Origin: Setophaga petechia
Taxonomy: Eukaryota; Chordata; Aves; Passeriformes; Parulidae
Assembly (NCBI GenBank): GCA_024362935.1
Contig: JANCRA010000019.1
Location: forward strand, 1,580,001-1,644,000
Reading direction: 5' to 3'
DNA length: 64,000 nucleotides
Below the pieces are notes generated by a model. It saw nothing but the letters and a program-made list of their open reading frames with translations, was not told the origin of the DNA and did no database searches. The translations under genes were made by a program, and so were the position numbers. This document shows positions 14,031-22,178 of this stretch, one piece after another; the first letter of the stretch is position 1, and each line of letters starts with the position of its first letter.

Positions 14031-15185
14031 GATAAAATATTAACCATCTCTCAGAACATCTAAACAACAAAAGGGAAATAAAAGAGGTTTTTTAACATCT
14101 TTACAGATGTCTCAACTGCAGGAGTATCACAGCACCCATAGCATCCTGTTTAAGGAATTTAATTTGCCTGTCTTCCAGTCAGGAAATTTAGTAAATGCCT
14201 CTGCAACTGTAACTGAATTTATAATCTTAAGCAAAAAAGTAATATCTTCTTAACTAGTCCTTTACTGGTACTAGATTACTCCCTTTGAAAGCCTCAAGGC
14301 AATTATATTAAGCATAGTGTATTGAAAGTTTACTTGAGTCAAATTGATACCTTACTTTTTATTTGCTATTTGTATATAAATATACAGTCATTACAGAAAT
14401 GTCCATGCTATTAAAATCAACCAGTTGGGCACAGGGAAATTGACTAAGACTCATGTTCCATAGAAAAACTTGACTAAGTTGACTAATTGCAAAGTAGTAA
14501 GAAGAGATTTGAAATCACCTGAATGTCTCCATTTAGCATGGAAAACCAATAAAATCATACACAAGCATCATCAAGTCCAACTCTTGTTCCAGTATTGATA
14601 CTGAAGGAACTTCATAAATTCATAAATACATGCTGTGGCATATCAACATGCTATTTTAGAATTTTTATGCATGTGTGTTTGGGTGTGTGTATGTGGTTAA
14701 GTAACATCTGGCAGCAAGGGTTTGGCAAAAGCAGACAAGTTAGCTGCTGAGTAACTGCTCACAGATAACTAGATACTCTTGAAAGTCTTCTGGTTGTATT
14801 TACAGATTTTTGGCCCAAAGAAACCATTACAGTCTGCATCTTGAGCATTTGAGGCTATGGAACTGCTCAAGCTATTCTTAGAGAAAAGAAAGTGAAGAAC
14901 ATCTAAAAGGAAATTAAAAGAAATTCAGAAGGTGTTCCCCTTCAGCTTAAAAGCTCACATTACAGAGAGTCCCCACAGACCTTTGCAAATTATTTCAAAC
15001 AAAACTGTGTTTTCAGTCAAACCAACACTTTTTCTAAACCTAAATTTGTTTAGCATTTACTTATATTTTTTGTCTTGTTATTTCTTTGCCCAAAAAAATG
15101 GCAGAACATTTCACACACAAATATTGTGTTGAATTAATACTGGGAGCAGACGGAAATAACTGGTTTTTTGTAAAAAGATGAAGTA

Positions 15186-15191
15186 TTTTTC
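15186..15191. repeat. Target-site duplication, left copy (TTTTTC)
   Basis: The six bases directly before the 5' LTR TG are TTTTTC. They are repeated exactly after the 3' LTR CA at 24357-24362, and the next base out differs on both sides. A perfect 6-bp duplication marks a genuine retroviral integration. Six bp is the size produced by alpha- and betaretroviral integrases; gammaretroviruses usually give 4. Confidence 0.95.
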
Positions 15192-15558
15192 TGTTGCGGT
15201 GCGCCCCCGCAGTCTCCCTCCCCCTTCTCGGTTCAGTTAAACTTTAATTTATTGTATTGTAATGTATTAGTTTCAATTACCCAAGATGGCGCTTGCCAGG
15301 TTTCCCCTCCCCCTGTTTTTCCCTCTGCAGATCTGTCCGTCATTTAGTTGCTTGGTTACTCCCGCCTTTTTGTATCTTTTAATTCCCACCCCTATATGTT
15401 AAGTTGTCAGCCTGCCTGCCCGTCACTCTCTGTCCCTGCCTGCTTCTCCAGAACATTCTCCCCAGGACAGAGGGTGATTGGGCAGGAGAGGGCTGTCCCA
15501 CCCCTTATGTAATTTCATTTGCCGCCTCCCCATGTCCGTTATGTTATGTTTCAAGGTT

Positions 15559-15604
15559 ATTGGCCAGGGGAAGGGGTTCACCTCCCCCTGGTCCCCCTAT
15601 ATAT
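15559..15604 (+). promoter_or_regulatory. LTR core promoter (inverted CCAAT plus TATA)
   Basis: ATTGG (inverted CCAAT) lies at 15559-15563 and TATATAT at 15598-15604, followed by a C-rich GC-box-like stretch. Transcription would be expected to start about 25-30 nt after the TATA box, near 15628. A second ATTGG lies further upstream at 15477-15481. The same elements sit 8,425 bp downstream in the 3' LTR. The start site is inferred. Confidence 0.75.
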
Positions 15605-15674
15605 GTTATGTTCTCCCCGCCCCTCGGAGCAGTTCCCTGCAGCCTCCTCCCTGTCAGTACCCTTCACTCCCTTC

Positions 15675-15680
15675 AATAAA
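15675..15680 (+). promoter_or_regulatory. Polyadenylation signal AATAAA (5' LTR copy)
   Basis: AATAAA lies about 70 bp after the TATA box, followed by TG-rich sequence from about 15690. In the 5' LTR it is probably bypassed because it is close to the start site. The functional equivalent is at 24100-24105. Confidence 0.75.
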
Positions 15681-15936
15681 CCTTCCCTCTGCTGTGGGGA
15701 ACTGCTGCCTCACGCCTGGTCCTTCACCTTCGGTCGTGCTGTCGCTTCTGTTGCTTGGCCTGTTGGAGCTGCCTCCTCCACCTCAGACGTGGAGGGAGCT
15801 CCGAGAAGGGCATCGATTCCCAGTTGCTCCTGTTGGAGATCCTGGATTTTGCAGCTGCCCGTGCCCGGAAGAACAGGCTGTTGGCTGTGCATCTCTGTGG
15901 GCCAGCCGGGCTCAGATTCGGCACCGCCACAGCTGC

Positions 15937-15954
15937 TGCCGCCCAACGTGGGGC
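15937..15954 (+). other. Primer-binding site, tRNA-Lys (CUU) type
   Basis: The 18 nt from TGCCGCC to GGGGC match the tRNA-Lys1,2 primer site used by many betaretroviruses, except that the third base is C. That mismatch falls opposite the tRNA CCA end. Five bases (15932-15936) separate it from the LTR end, slightly more than the usual two or three. It supports class II assignment. Confidence 0.85.
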
Positions 15955-16360
15955 CGCCTTGCATCGTCGTCCCCTGGACTACGTCGGACCCACGTTCCGA
16001 AGACATCCGTCTCCCTTGGGCGCGGCAGTACCCCCGTCGAGCAGACCCCTGGGCACTAGGGGTTGCGCTCCGGGGAATAGGATCGTTGACCTCCTGCACC
16101 CAGGATCGGTCCTCGGAGGTGATTTTCCAGGCACCCGGACCCTTGTTCTACCCCCAAGGTCGGTGAGTACCCCCTCTGTCTTTTATCTGACCCCCCCCCC
16201 GCCCGTTTCGCCCGCCGGGAGGAGGTCGCTCTTTCGTTTGGGGCAGGGGGCCCTGGGGGGGATTTTCTTTACCAATCCCCTTTTTCGGTTGTTTAGTCTC
16301 CCCTTCTTTTGTTAATCGGGTGTTGGTTGAGGCTGCTCGGCCATTTAGACAGCAACAGTC
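15955..16360 (+). other. Proviral 5' leader with splice donor at 16162/16163
   Basis: A 406-nt untranslated leader between primer site and gag ATG. It contains a strong 5' splice-site consensus, TCG followed by GTGAGTA, with the GT at 16163-16164. This donor would join leader to env acceptors near 22162-22171. A run of ten or more C follows near 16190. Packaging signals would be expected here but cannot be recognised by eye. Confidence 0.7.
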
Positions 16361-16690
16361 ATGGGTGCGAGACTGTTGGCCGAGCAATGTGAGGCAGTTT
16401 TGGTTTTTGTTGAAGTCTTAGTTGACGGAAAAGTTCTAGTTAGAGAAAATGAAATCAGGAGCTTGATTCGTTGGGTTTCCTCTCAGTTTCCGAATTTCTC
16501 CTCCGATCAGTATAGGAGCCTCCGATTTTGGGAGGAGGTCTCCAGAAAATTATCCTATTTGGCCCGGTCGGAGGAGATTGCACTTACTAGGAAATTGAAA
16601 TTGGCCAGGCACCTTAATTGGGTGACTCAGCTCCTGCAGGTGCTGAGGAAGCAAGAAACTAAGAAACTGAGAGAACGCCCTAAGCTCTAA
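16361..16690 (+). CDS. Gag N-terminal part (matrix), ending at premature TAA
   Basis: The ATG has a good context (G at -3 and at +4) and starts MGARLL, with Gly2 suited to N-myristoylation as in retroviral matrix proteins. The 109 residues are helical-looking and basic toward the end (QETKKLRERPKL), compatible with a membrane-binding matrix domain. A TAA at 16688-16690 ends the frame. The same frame stays open immediately downstream into the rest of gag, so this is most likely a nonsense lesion and not a natural terminus. Only a truncated matrix-like peptide can be made by normal translation. Confidence 0.75.
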   Translation: MGARLLAEQCEAVLVFVEVLVDGKVLVRENEIRSLIRWVSSQFPNFSSDQYRSLRFWEEVSRKLSYLARSEEIALTRKLKLARHLNWVTQLLQVLRKQETKKLRERPKL

Positions 16691-18418
16691 AGTTCGGTCT
16701 CTGTCCCCAGTTCTACCCCTGTGGGTAACCCTGAGTGTGCTCCTACCCCTCCGCCCTGTCCCCCTTCGCCCATAAGACCTGGGATCCTGAGGAGGGTAGC
16801 CCCTGACCACAGCAGGCAGGAGTCTCTCCAACGTCCTGGCTCTCCTCAGGGTCGCCAATCCCCCCGCAGTCGGAGTCCTGGCCAGACTCCGGCCGGTTCT
16901 CCCTTTCCCCCATCTTCCCCAGCACCCTCATTCCGAATTGTTAAGTCCCCAAAGTTGACTTCCAAAGTTCGCTTCACGGTCCCAACCCAAGATGGCTCCT
17001 GTGGAGCACAAGATGGCGGGGGCCATGAGGCATCCCAGCAGGGAAAGCCCCTACCCCCACCTTATCCTTACTCGAATCCTTTCTGCTGTCCATCATCCAA
17101 TCCTTTCCTTCCCAGCCCCAACCCCTTCCTCCCTCCCGATCCCGCCTTTCCTTTCTTCACCCCTCCCTCTCCCAGCGCTCCGCCCTCCTCCTCCGTGGCT
17201 CCTCCTCATGCTCCGCCTCCACCTCAGGCCCTGCCACCTTGCCCAACCCACTGGGCGGGCCATCTCCCGTCAGTCCCTGCCCCGGGCTCCCACGGCACCC
17301 ATGACCCCGCCCCTTCCTGTCCACTCCCCCTGGGTTCCGGTTCCCACGGTCGGCCATCTTGGCCGGATTTTTCCCACGGGCCGGGGACCGGGGCCGAGGG
17401 GAAGGAGGGCACACCGGAGTTTGCTGATTCCATCATGGCGGCTCCGGTGACTTACCACCGGAACAGGGGCGGGGGAAATCCCCGCATCCAGTGGTCCCCA
17501 GTCCCCCGATCTCTCATCAAGGAGCTGGTAAAGGCTCAAAAGGAGCTCGGGGGGCAGAGTGAGTACTTCAGAGGGCTACTGGAAGCTTCCCTCCTGGAAA
17601 CCGAGCTTGTCCCTGCCGACTTGCGGCAGATTTTTAAATGTTTGCTGGACGTTGCTCGGTATTCTAGGTGGGAAGCCGCGTGGGAAAGGGGGGTGGCTGA
17701 CATCTTGCCCCAGCTTTGGGAAGACCCGGAGGTAGGGGAGGATACTGATGGAGAGAGGCTCACCGTGAACCATCTGTGTGGGCTGGGTGAGTGGGAGCAG
17801 GGACAGAAACAGGCCCGCCAGATTCCCACCGAGGCATTGAAGCGGAGCACACAGGTGGCGCTTCAGTCATTTTACCGCGTGGCCGCGGGGGTGCCTTCGG
17901 TCCCGGTGTCCCATCTTTTCCAGGGGCCGGCAGAGACATTTGATGATTTTGTAGTGCGGTTGCAGCAGGCGGCAGAGTCGGAGGAGCCGGACGAGGGAGC
18001 TCGGAGAAAAATGGTCACCTTACTCGCGAGCACCAACGCGAACTCAGCGTGCAAGGCTGCCATCATGAGCCTGCCGCTCCACCCTCGTCCCACGCTCCGG
18101 GATCTTCTGGAGGTCTGCGCAGCAAAGGTACCAGTTGCGTCGAAGGCATCCGGCGAGAAGCCAGCAACACCATCAACTACTCGTCGGGTGGCCTTCGCGG
18201 ACCTCCAGGGGACAGCCGCCGCCGCTGCACCGTCCCCGTCGGCCCACCGTTCGGGATCCGGCACCCCCCGGGATGGCCGCAAGTCAACATCTGCCTGCCA
18301 CCTGTGTCACCAGGAGGACCACTGGATGCCTGACTGCCCGCTCCGCAAGGAGTTCTACGCTTTCCGGAGGGAGCGGCAGTCGGGCGTCCGAGGAGGAGAG
18401 GCGCCAAAAAACTCGTAA
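16691..18418 (+). pseudogene. Gag remainder: proline-rich region, capsid, nucleocapsid
   Basis: This continues the matrix frame after the TAA without a frame change. Counting from 16721, it has a proline-rich segment (about residues 8-240) with a PPPY late-domain motif at 112-115 (17054-17065). That motif recruits NEDD4-type ligases for budding. Three NPF tripeptides follow at 119, 127 and 134. A capsid domain (about 241-475) contains a major homology region near 401-414 (QG, E, F and RL in the expected spacing). One CCHC zinc knuckle lies at 526-539 (C-X2-C-X4-H-X4-C), where many betaretroviruses have two. It ends at TAA 18416-18418, four codons after the slippery site starts. There is no AUG before 16992, so this part is not translated independently in frame. 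Confidence 0.85.
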
Positions 18419-18464
18419 AGGAGCGCAGCCCCCCCCTGCGCGTGGACAAAAGTTCAGGCGGGCC
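18406..18464 (+). promoter_or_regulatory. gag-pro -1 frameshift signal (AAAAAAC plus hairpin/pseudoknot)
   Basis: A AAA AAC lies at 18406-18412 exactly in the gag codon phase, and a -1 slip there enters the pro frame. After a 10-nt spacer there is a perfect 6-bp stem, GCGCAG (18423-18428) with CTGCGC (18436-18441), enclosing a loop of seven C. GCGGGCC at 18458-18464 could pair with that loop to give an H-type pseudoknot. The heptamer is the one used at betaretroviral gag-pro junctions. The heptamer and stem are visible in the sequence; the pseudoknot is inferred. Confidence 0.8.
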
Positions 18465-19284
18465 GTCAACATCTCAAGCCAGAGGGAAGGGACTTCCATC
18501 TTTTTCTCGCTCGCCGCCAGCCGAGCCCAGTCCAGCAGGGCTCCAGGGCAATTCTTCTACCGGACTTGACGATCAATCGGACCTGACTTCAGGCGTGGTT
18601 GACCCTCGCCTTTGCCTTTCTGACCCGGGACCTTCAGCAGAACCAGATCTAACCACCTTTTCTTCTGGTCTCTCTTTCAGGTTGGAGACAACGCGAGCTT
18701 TCCATTTCTCCAATTCCGCTTTTCACGCGTTGCCAGTCTGCCCGAAGGCCCCAGGTAATTGGGAAACAGACCAGCAGTTCGTCATTGTGGGAGACACCGA
18801 GGTGACTCCACCTGACCTCCAGATACTTCCAGCTTTGGTGTCCACAGACCAGCATCCTTTCGTCGTCAGGTGCAGGTGTCTGCGTCCCCCTCTGTTCCTC
18901 CCTGCCGGAGAGGTGGTGGCCCAGGCCATTTCAATAAAGTCTTCTATTCCTTCGGTTGCCTGGGCCGAACACCTGGGGCGGGCTAAACCTCGCCTCGATT
19001 GTCAGCTATCTCGGGGCGGGGACACAATTTCCATCAGGGGGATGTTGGACACCGGGGCAGATGTGACGATCATTCCCTCTCGGGAATGGCCGTCACACTG
19101 GGAGTTGCAAAACGTGGATGGGCGCATCCAGGGTGTCGGGGGGACACAATTGGCTAGACAGTCCAAGAGCGTCGTACAAATTAAGGGGCCGGATGGCCAA
19201 TTGGCTTCTGTTCGCCCATTCGTTTTGGATTATGTAGAGCCTCTCTGGGGGAGAGATACCCTTGCCCAGTGGGGAGGGTATTGA
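18412..19284 (+). CDS. Pro: degenerate dUTPase-like domain plus aspartic protease
   Basis: This is an open frame, -1 relative to gag, entered by slippage at the AAAAAAC site. Counting residues from 18442, positions about 71-165 resemble a betaretroviral dUTPase by spacing, ending PPLFLPAGEVVAQAIS like the last dUTPase motif. The catalytic motifs are not recognisable. The aspartic protease has the active site LDTGAD (DTG at 203-205; codons start at 19048), a flap-like GVGGT at 231-235 and the class II C-terminal signature WGRDTLAQWG. It ends at TGA 19282-19284 with no G-patch domain. It would be made as Gag-Pro and cleave the polyproteins, but the gag stop upstream blocks its synthesis in this copy. 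Confidence 0.85.
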   Translation, partial: LVKERSPPLRVDKSSGGPSTSQARGKGLPSFSRSPPAEPSPAGLQGNSSTGLDDQSDLTSGVVDPRLCLSDPGPSAEPDLTTFSSGLSFRLETTRAFHFSNSAFHALPVCPKAPGNWETDQQFVIVGDTEVTPPDLQILPALVSTDQHPFVVRCRCLRPPLFLPAGEVVAQAISIKSSIPSVAWAEHLGRAKPRLDCQLSRGGDTISIRGMLDTGADVTIIPSREWPSHWELQNVDGRIQGVGGTQLARQSKSVVQIKGPDGQLASVRPFVLDYVEPLWGRDTLAQWGGY

Positions 19285-20815
19285 CCTGCCGGCTCCCCAG
19301 GTTTTTCGGGCAGCGGTCACTGAAGAGTGCCCTACCTGGAAACTGAATTGGCTCTCGGATAAACCAGTTCAGGTAGCTCAGTGGCCGCTCAATAAACAAA
19401 AATTGAAGGCGCTTGTGGAACTCGTGGAGGAGCAAGTCCAAAAAGGCAACCTGGTGGAGTCCATGTCTGAGTGGAACTCCCCAGTGTTTGTCATTCGTAA
19501 GTCATCGGGCAAGTGGCGGCTCCTCACCGACCTCCGCAAAATCAACGAAATTATACAAGATATGGATACTCTCCAGCCAGGGATGCCATCCCCAGCGATG
19601 CTCCCCCAAAATTGGAATTTGGTTGTAATCGACATCAAGGATTGTTTTTTTCAAATTCCCCTTCACCCAGATGACGCGCCGCGTTTTGCGTTCACGGTGC
19701 CCACCTTGAACCGTGAAGCTCCCGGGAAGCGCTACCACTGGCGAGTGTTGCCCCAGGGCATGAAATGCAGCCCTATCATCTGCCAGTGGTATGTTGCTTC
19801 TCTGCTCCAACCTATACGCACCGAGTGTCCAGAAGTAATCATCTATCATTACATGGACGACGTGCTGGTCTGCGCCCTCAATGATGACCTGCTGGTTCAC
19901 GCGCTCTCCCGCGTAACCGATTGTTTAATTGCCGCAGGGTTCGAGCTCCAGAGCGAAAAGATTCAACGGATGCCGCCCTGGAAGTACCTAGGCCTGGAGA
20001 TCACGAAGCGGACCATTGCTCCGCAAAAATTGGCTATTCACCACCAGGTGAGAACCTTAGCGGATGTTCACCAACTGTGTGGGGTGTTGAATTGGGTGAG
20101 GCCCTGGCTAGGCATTACCACCGAGGACCTAGCCCCCCTTTTCAATTTATTGAAGGGGGGAGAGGAGCTTAGTTTTCCTAGGGAACTCACCCCAGAGGCA
20201 AGCACTGCACTCGAGAGGATCAGACATCTAATCGAGGCAAGGCAGGCCCATCGTTGTCATCCGGGCCTGCCCTTCAAATTCATTATACTTGGGAATCTGC
20301 CACACCTCCATGGTATGATCTTTCAATGGGACAAGTCCCGCAAGTCCCTGAAAACATCCAAGGGAAGGAGGACGGACCCAGGCTTGAGTGACCCCCTCTT
20401 GATTATAGAGTGGGTGTTCCTCAGCCATCATAGGTCCAAGAGAATTACAAGGCCACATGAGCTGGTGGCGGAACTGATCCGCAAGGCAAGATCGCGGATC
20501 AGGGAGCTGGCAGGTGTAGATTTCACATGCATTCATATCCCAATTGAAATAAAATCAGGCAAACTACAGTCCAAAGCTTTAAATCAACTCCTCGAGGAAA
20601 GTGAAGTTTTGCAATTTGCTTTGGCTGAATACACCGGAAGGATTGAGATTGGTCACCCTCAGCATGCTCTGTTTAACCGAGACATGCAGTTCAAATTTTC
20701 ACTTAAGAAAATTCAAAGTCGAGTCCCCCTCGATGCTCTGACCGTTTTTACAGACGCGTCTGGAGGCTCCCACAAGTCAGTGATGACTTGGAAGGACCCT
20801 CAAACTCAGCAGTAG
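19238..20815 (+). pseudogene. Pol part 1: reverse transcriptase and start of RNase H, cut by TAG
   Basis: The frame opens at 19238, overlapping pro by 47 nt, and is +1 (or -2) relative to pro, so ordinary -1 slippage would not reach it. Counting from 19262, RT fingers and palm contain WNSPVFVI and GKWRLL (about 71-88), the first catalytic aspartate in VIDIKDCFF (D124), LPQGMKCSP, and YMDD at 197-200 (19850-19861), all typical of class II RT. The thumb and connection follow. RNase H begins at about 494 with TVFTDASG. The frame ends at TAG 20813-20815, between the first and second RNase H catalytic acids. The frame continues directly after it, so this is a nonsense lesion. Confidence 0.88.
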
Positions 20816-22108
20816 GAGATGGATGTTGCCATCGTTGAGGGTTCTCCTAAAGTTGCTGAGTTAGACGCAGTCGTCAGGGCTTTCGAGAAATTCAAAGATA
20901 AACCTTTCAATTTGGTAACGGACTCGGCTTATGTTGCCGGTGTAGTCGCCAGAGCTGAGAATGCTGTCCTCAAAGAGGTTTCTAATTCGGCCTTATTCAG
21001 TTTGCTCTCGAAGCTGATTAAACTCATCTCCCACCGGGAGCAAAGATACTATGTAATGCATGTGAGATCTCACACCGATTTGCCTGGGTTCATTGCGCAG
21101 GGGAACCGGCTGGCTGATAGCCTCGCTTCCCCGGCCGAGTGGGCACTTGCCCACGCGGTTCAATGGGCCCCGCTCCCAGACGTGTTCCAACAAGCCAAGA
21201 TCAGCCACCAGTTGTTCCACCAGAATGCGCCTGGCCTGGTTCGCCAGTTCCAGCTTTCGCGCGATCAAGCCAAGGCCATTGTGGCCACATGTCCCCATTG
21301 CCAGCGGGATCAGCTTCCATCTCTGCCCGCTGGCGCAAATCCCCGAGGACTTGCAAGTTGTGAGGTGTGGCAGATGGATGTCACCAAGATCCCTCAATTT
21401 GGCCGCCTCAAATACGTCCACGTCTCGGTGGACACCTTCTCGAGTGCCGTCTTTGCCTCTGCCCACACAGGGGAGAAAGCCAAGGATGTCATCAAACACC
21501 TGCTCCAGGCTTTCTCCGTGCTGGGCATCCCTAAGGTTTTGAAAACAGATAACGGGCCTTCGTACATGTCCAGGGAGCTCAAGAGCTTCCTGCAGCAATG
21601 GGGAATAGAACACAAAACTGGCATCCCCTATTCCCCCACAGGACAAGCCGTGATTGAGAGGACCCACCAGAGCCTGAAAAAGGTTCTTTCCCATCTGTCC
21701 TCGGCAATGAAGGTGGAGTCCCCTCATTCCCAATTATCGAGGGCACTTTATACAATCAACTTCTTGAATTGTTCTTTTGAAAATCTTAATCCGCCCATTG
21801 TGCGGCACTTCGGGCAGAATGGCAGTCTCCGCCTGAAGGAGAGACCACCGGTTCTGGTGAAGGACCCGGAGACCTGGCGCTTGGAGGGACCATTTGATCT
21901 TATCACCTGGGGCCGAGGGTATGCCTGTGTTTCTACCCCCACAGGTCCCAGGTGGGTCCCTTCGCGCTGGGTTCGGCCCTTTGTGCCAAGAACGGCGAAG
22001 GCGACAACATCCACGCCTCAAGTACGGGTCGCAAGCTGGCGGCGAAGACGGAGGGATGAAGAAGATTCCCTCTTTCCCTTAGATTCTCTGTTCCTCCCCG
22101 AAATCTGA
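20816..22108 (+). pseudogene. Pol part 2: rest of RNase H and integrase
   Basis: Same frame as the RT part, resuming right after the TAG. Counting from ATG 20819, RNase H residues E14, D35 (VTDSAY) and D100 (GNRLAD) are present. Integrase has an HHCC zinc site (H130, H134, C158, C161), the catalytic triad D187 (WQMDVT), D244 (KTDNG) and E280 (VIERTH) with the expected D-35-E spacing, and a C-terminal DNA-binding domain ending in a basic RRRRRR-D run. It ends at TGA 22106-22108, 70 nt before the env ATG. The part is open and has all its catalytic residues. In a virus it would exist only as part of the Gag-Pro-Pol polyprotein, so it is not expected to be expressed here. Confidence 0.88.
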
Positions 22109-22143
22109 AACCTTCCCCCCTGGCAAATCCTTTTATCATTAAT

Positions 22144-22171
22144 ATGTTTCTTTTAATTTTAGTTGTTACAG
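22144..22171 (+). promoter_or_regulatory. Candidate env splice acceptor(s)
   Basis: A T-rich tract followed by TTTTAG (AG at 22161-22162) and then GTTACAG (AG at 22170-22171) lies just before the env ATG at 22179. Either AG could pair with the leader donor at 16162/16163 to give subgenomic env mRNA. The choice cannot be made by eye. Confidence 0.6.
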
Positions 22172-22178
22172 ACCAGCC

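Larger units (their letters stand above)
1..15185. other. AT-rich noncoding left flank
   Basis: All six frames are broken into short stretches with no recognisable domain, no exon-like run with paired splice sites, and no RNA gene that I can identify. It looks like bird intergenic or intronic DNA. Nested features are given separately: a TG/TA tract, a CA microsatellite, an A/C-only tract and a possible old CR1 fragment. Elsewhere in this interval I see only unique-looking AT-rich sequence with occasional homopolymer runs. Confidence 0.8.
15192..15931 (+). repeat. 5' LTR (740 bp)
   Basis: It starts TGTTGCGGTGC and ends GCACCGCCACA, forming an 11-bp imperfect terminal inverted repeat with one mismatch. 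U3 holds inverted CCAAT boxes and a TATA box at 15598. AATAAA lies at 15675-15680, so R starts near 15628 and ends near 15700, and U5 runs to 15931. An AAGATGGC (YY1-like) motif lies at 15283-15290. It is identical to the 3' LTR except at 15862. Long open frames through R-U5 are composition artefacts present in both LTRs. Confidence 0.97.

Noticed and set aside
15404..16315. Several open frames of 90-215 codons through the 5' LTR and leader
   Set aside because: The LTR parts recur identically in the 3' LTR, have no start context or domains, and result from C-rich, stop-poor R-U5 sequence.
17872..18282. 136-codon minus-strand frame in gag
   Set aside because: Shadow of GC-rich gag codons; A/R/S-rich without a domain.
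19273..19285. Resemblance of the pro end (purine run, TAT, TGA C) to the bacterial RF2 +1 frameshift site
   Set aside because: RF2 recoding depends on a Shine-Dalgarno-like interaction absent from eukaryotic ribosomes. The likeness is probably coincidental, although a +1 event itself remains possible and is reported.
20993..21733. 246-codon minus-strand frame antisense to RNase H and integrase
   Set aside because: An antisense retroviral gene was considered, but there is no promoter evidence and no membrane or DNA-binding features. GC-rich coding sequence often leaves the antisense frame open.
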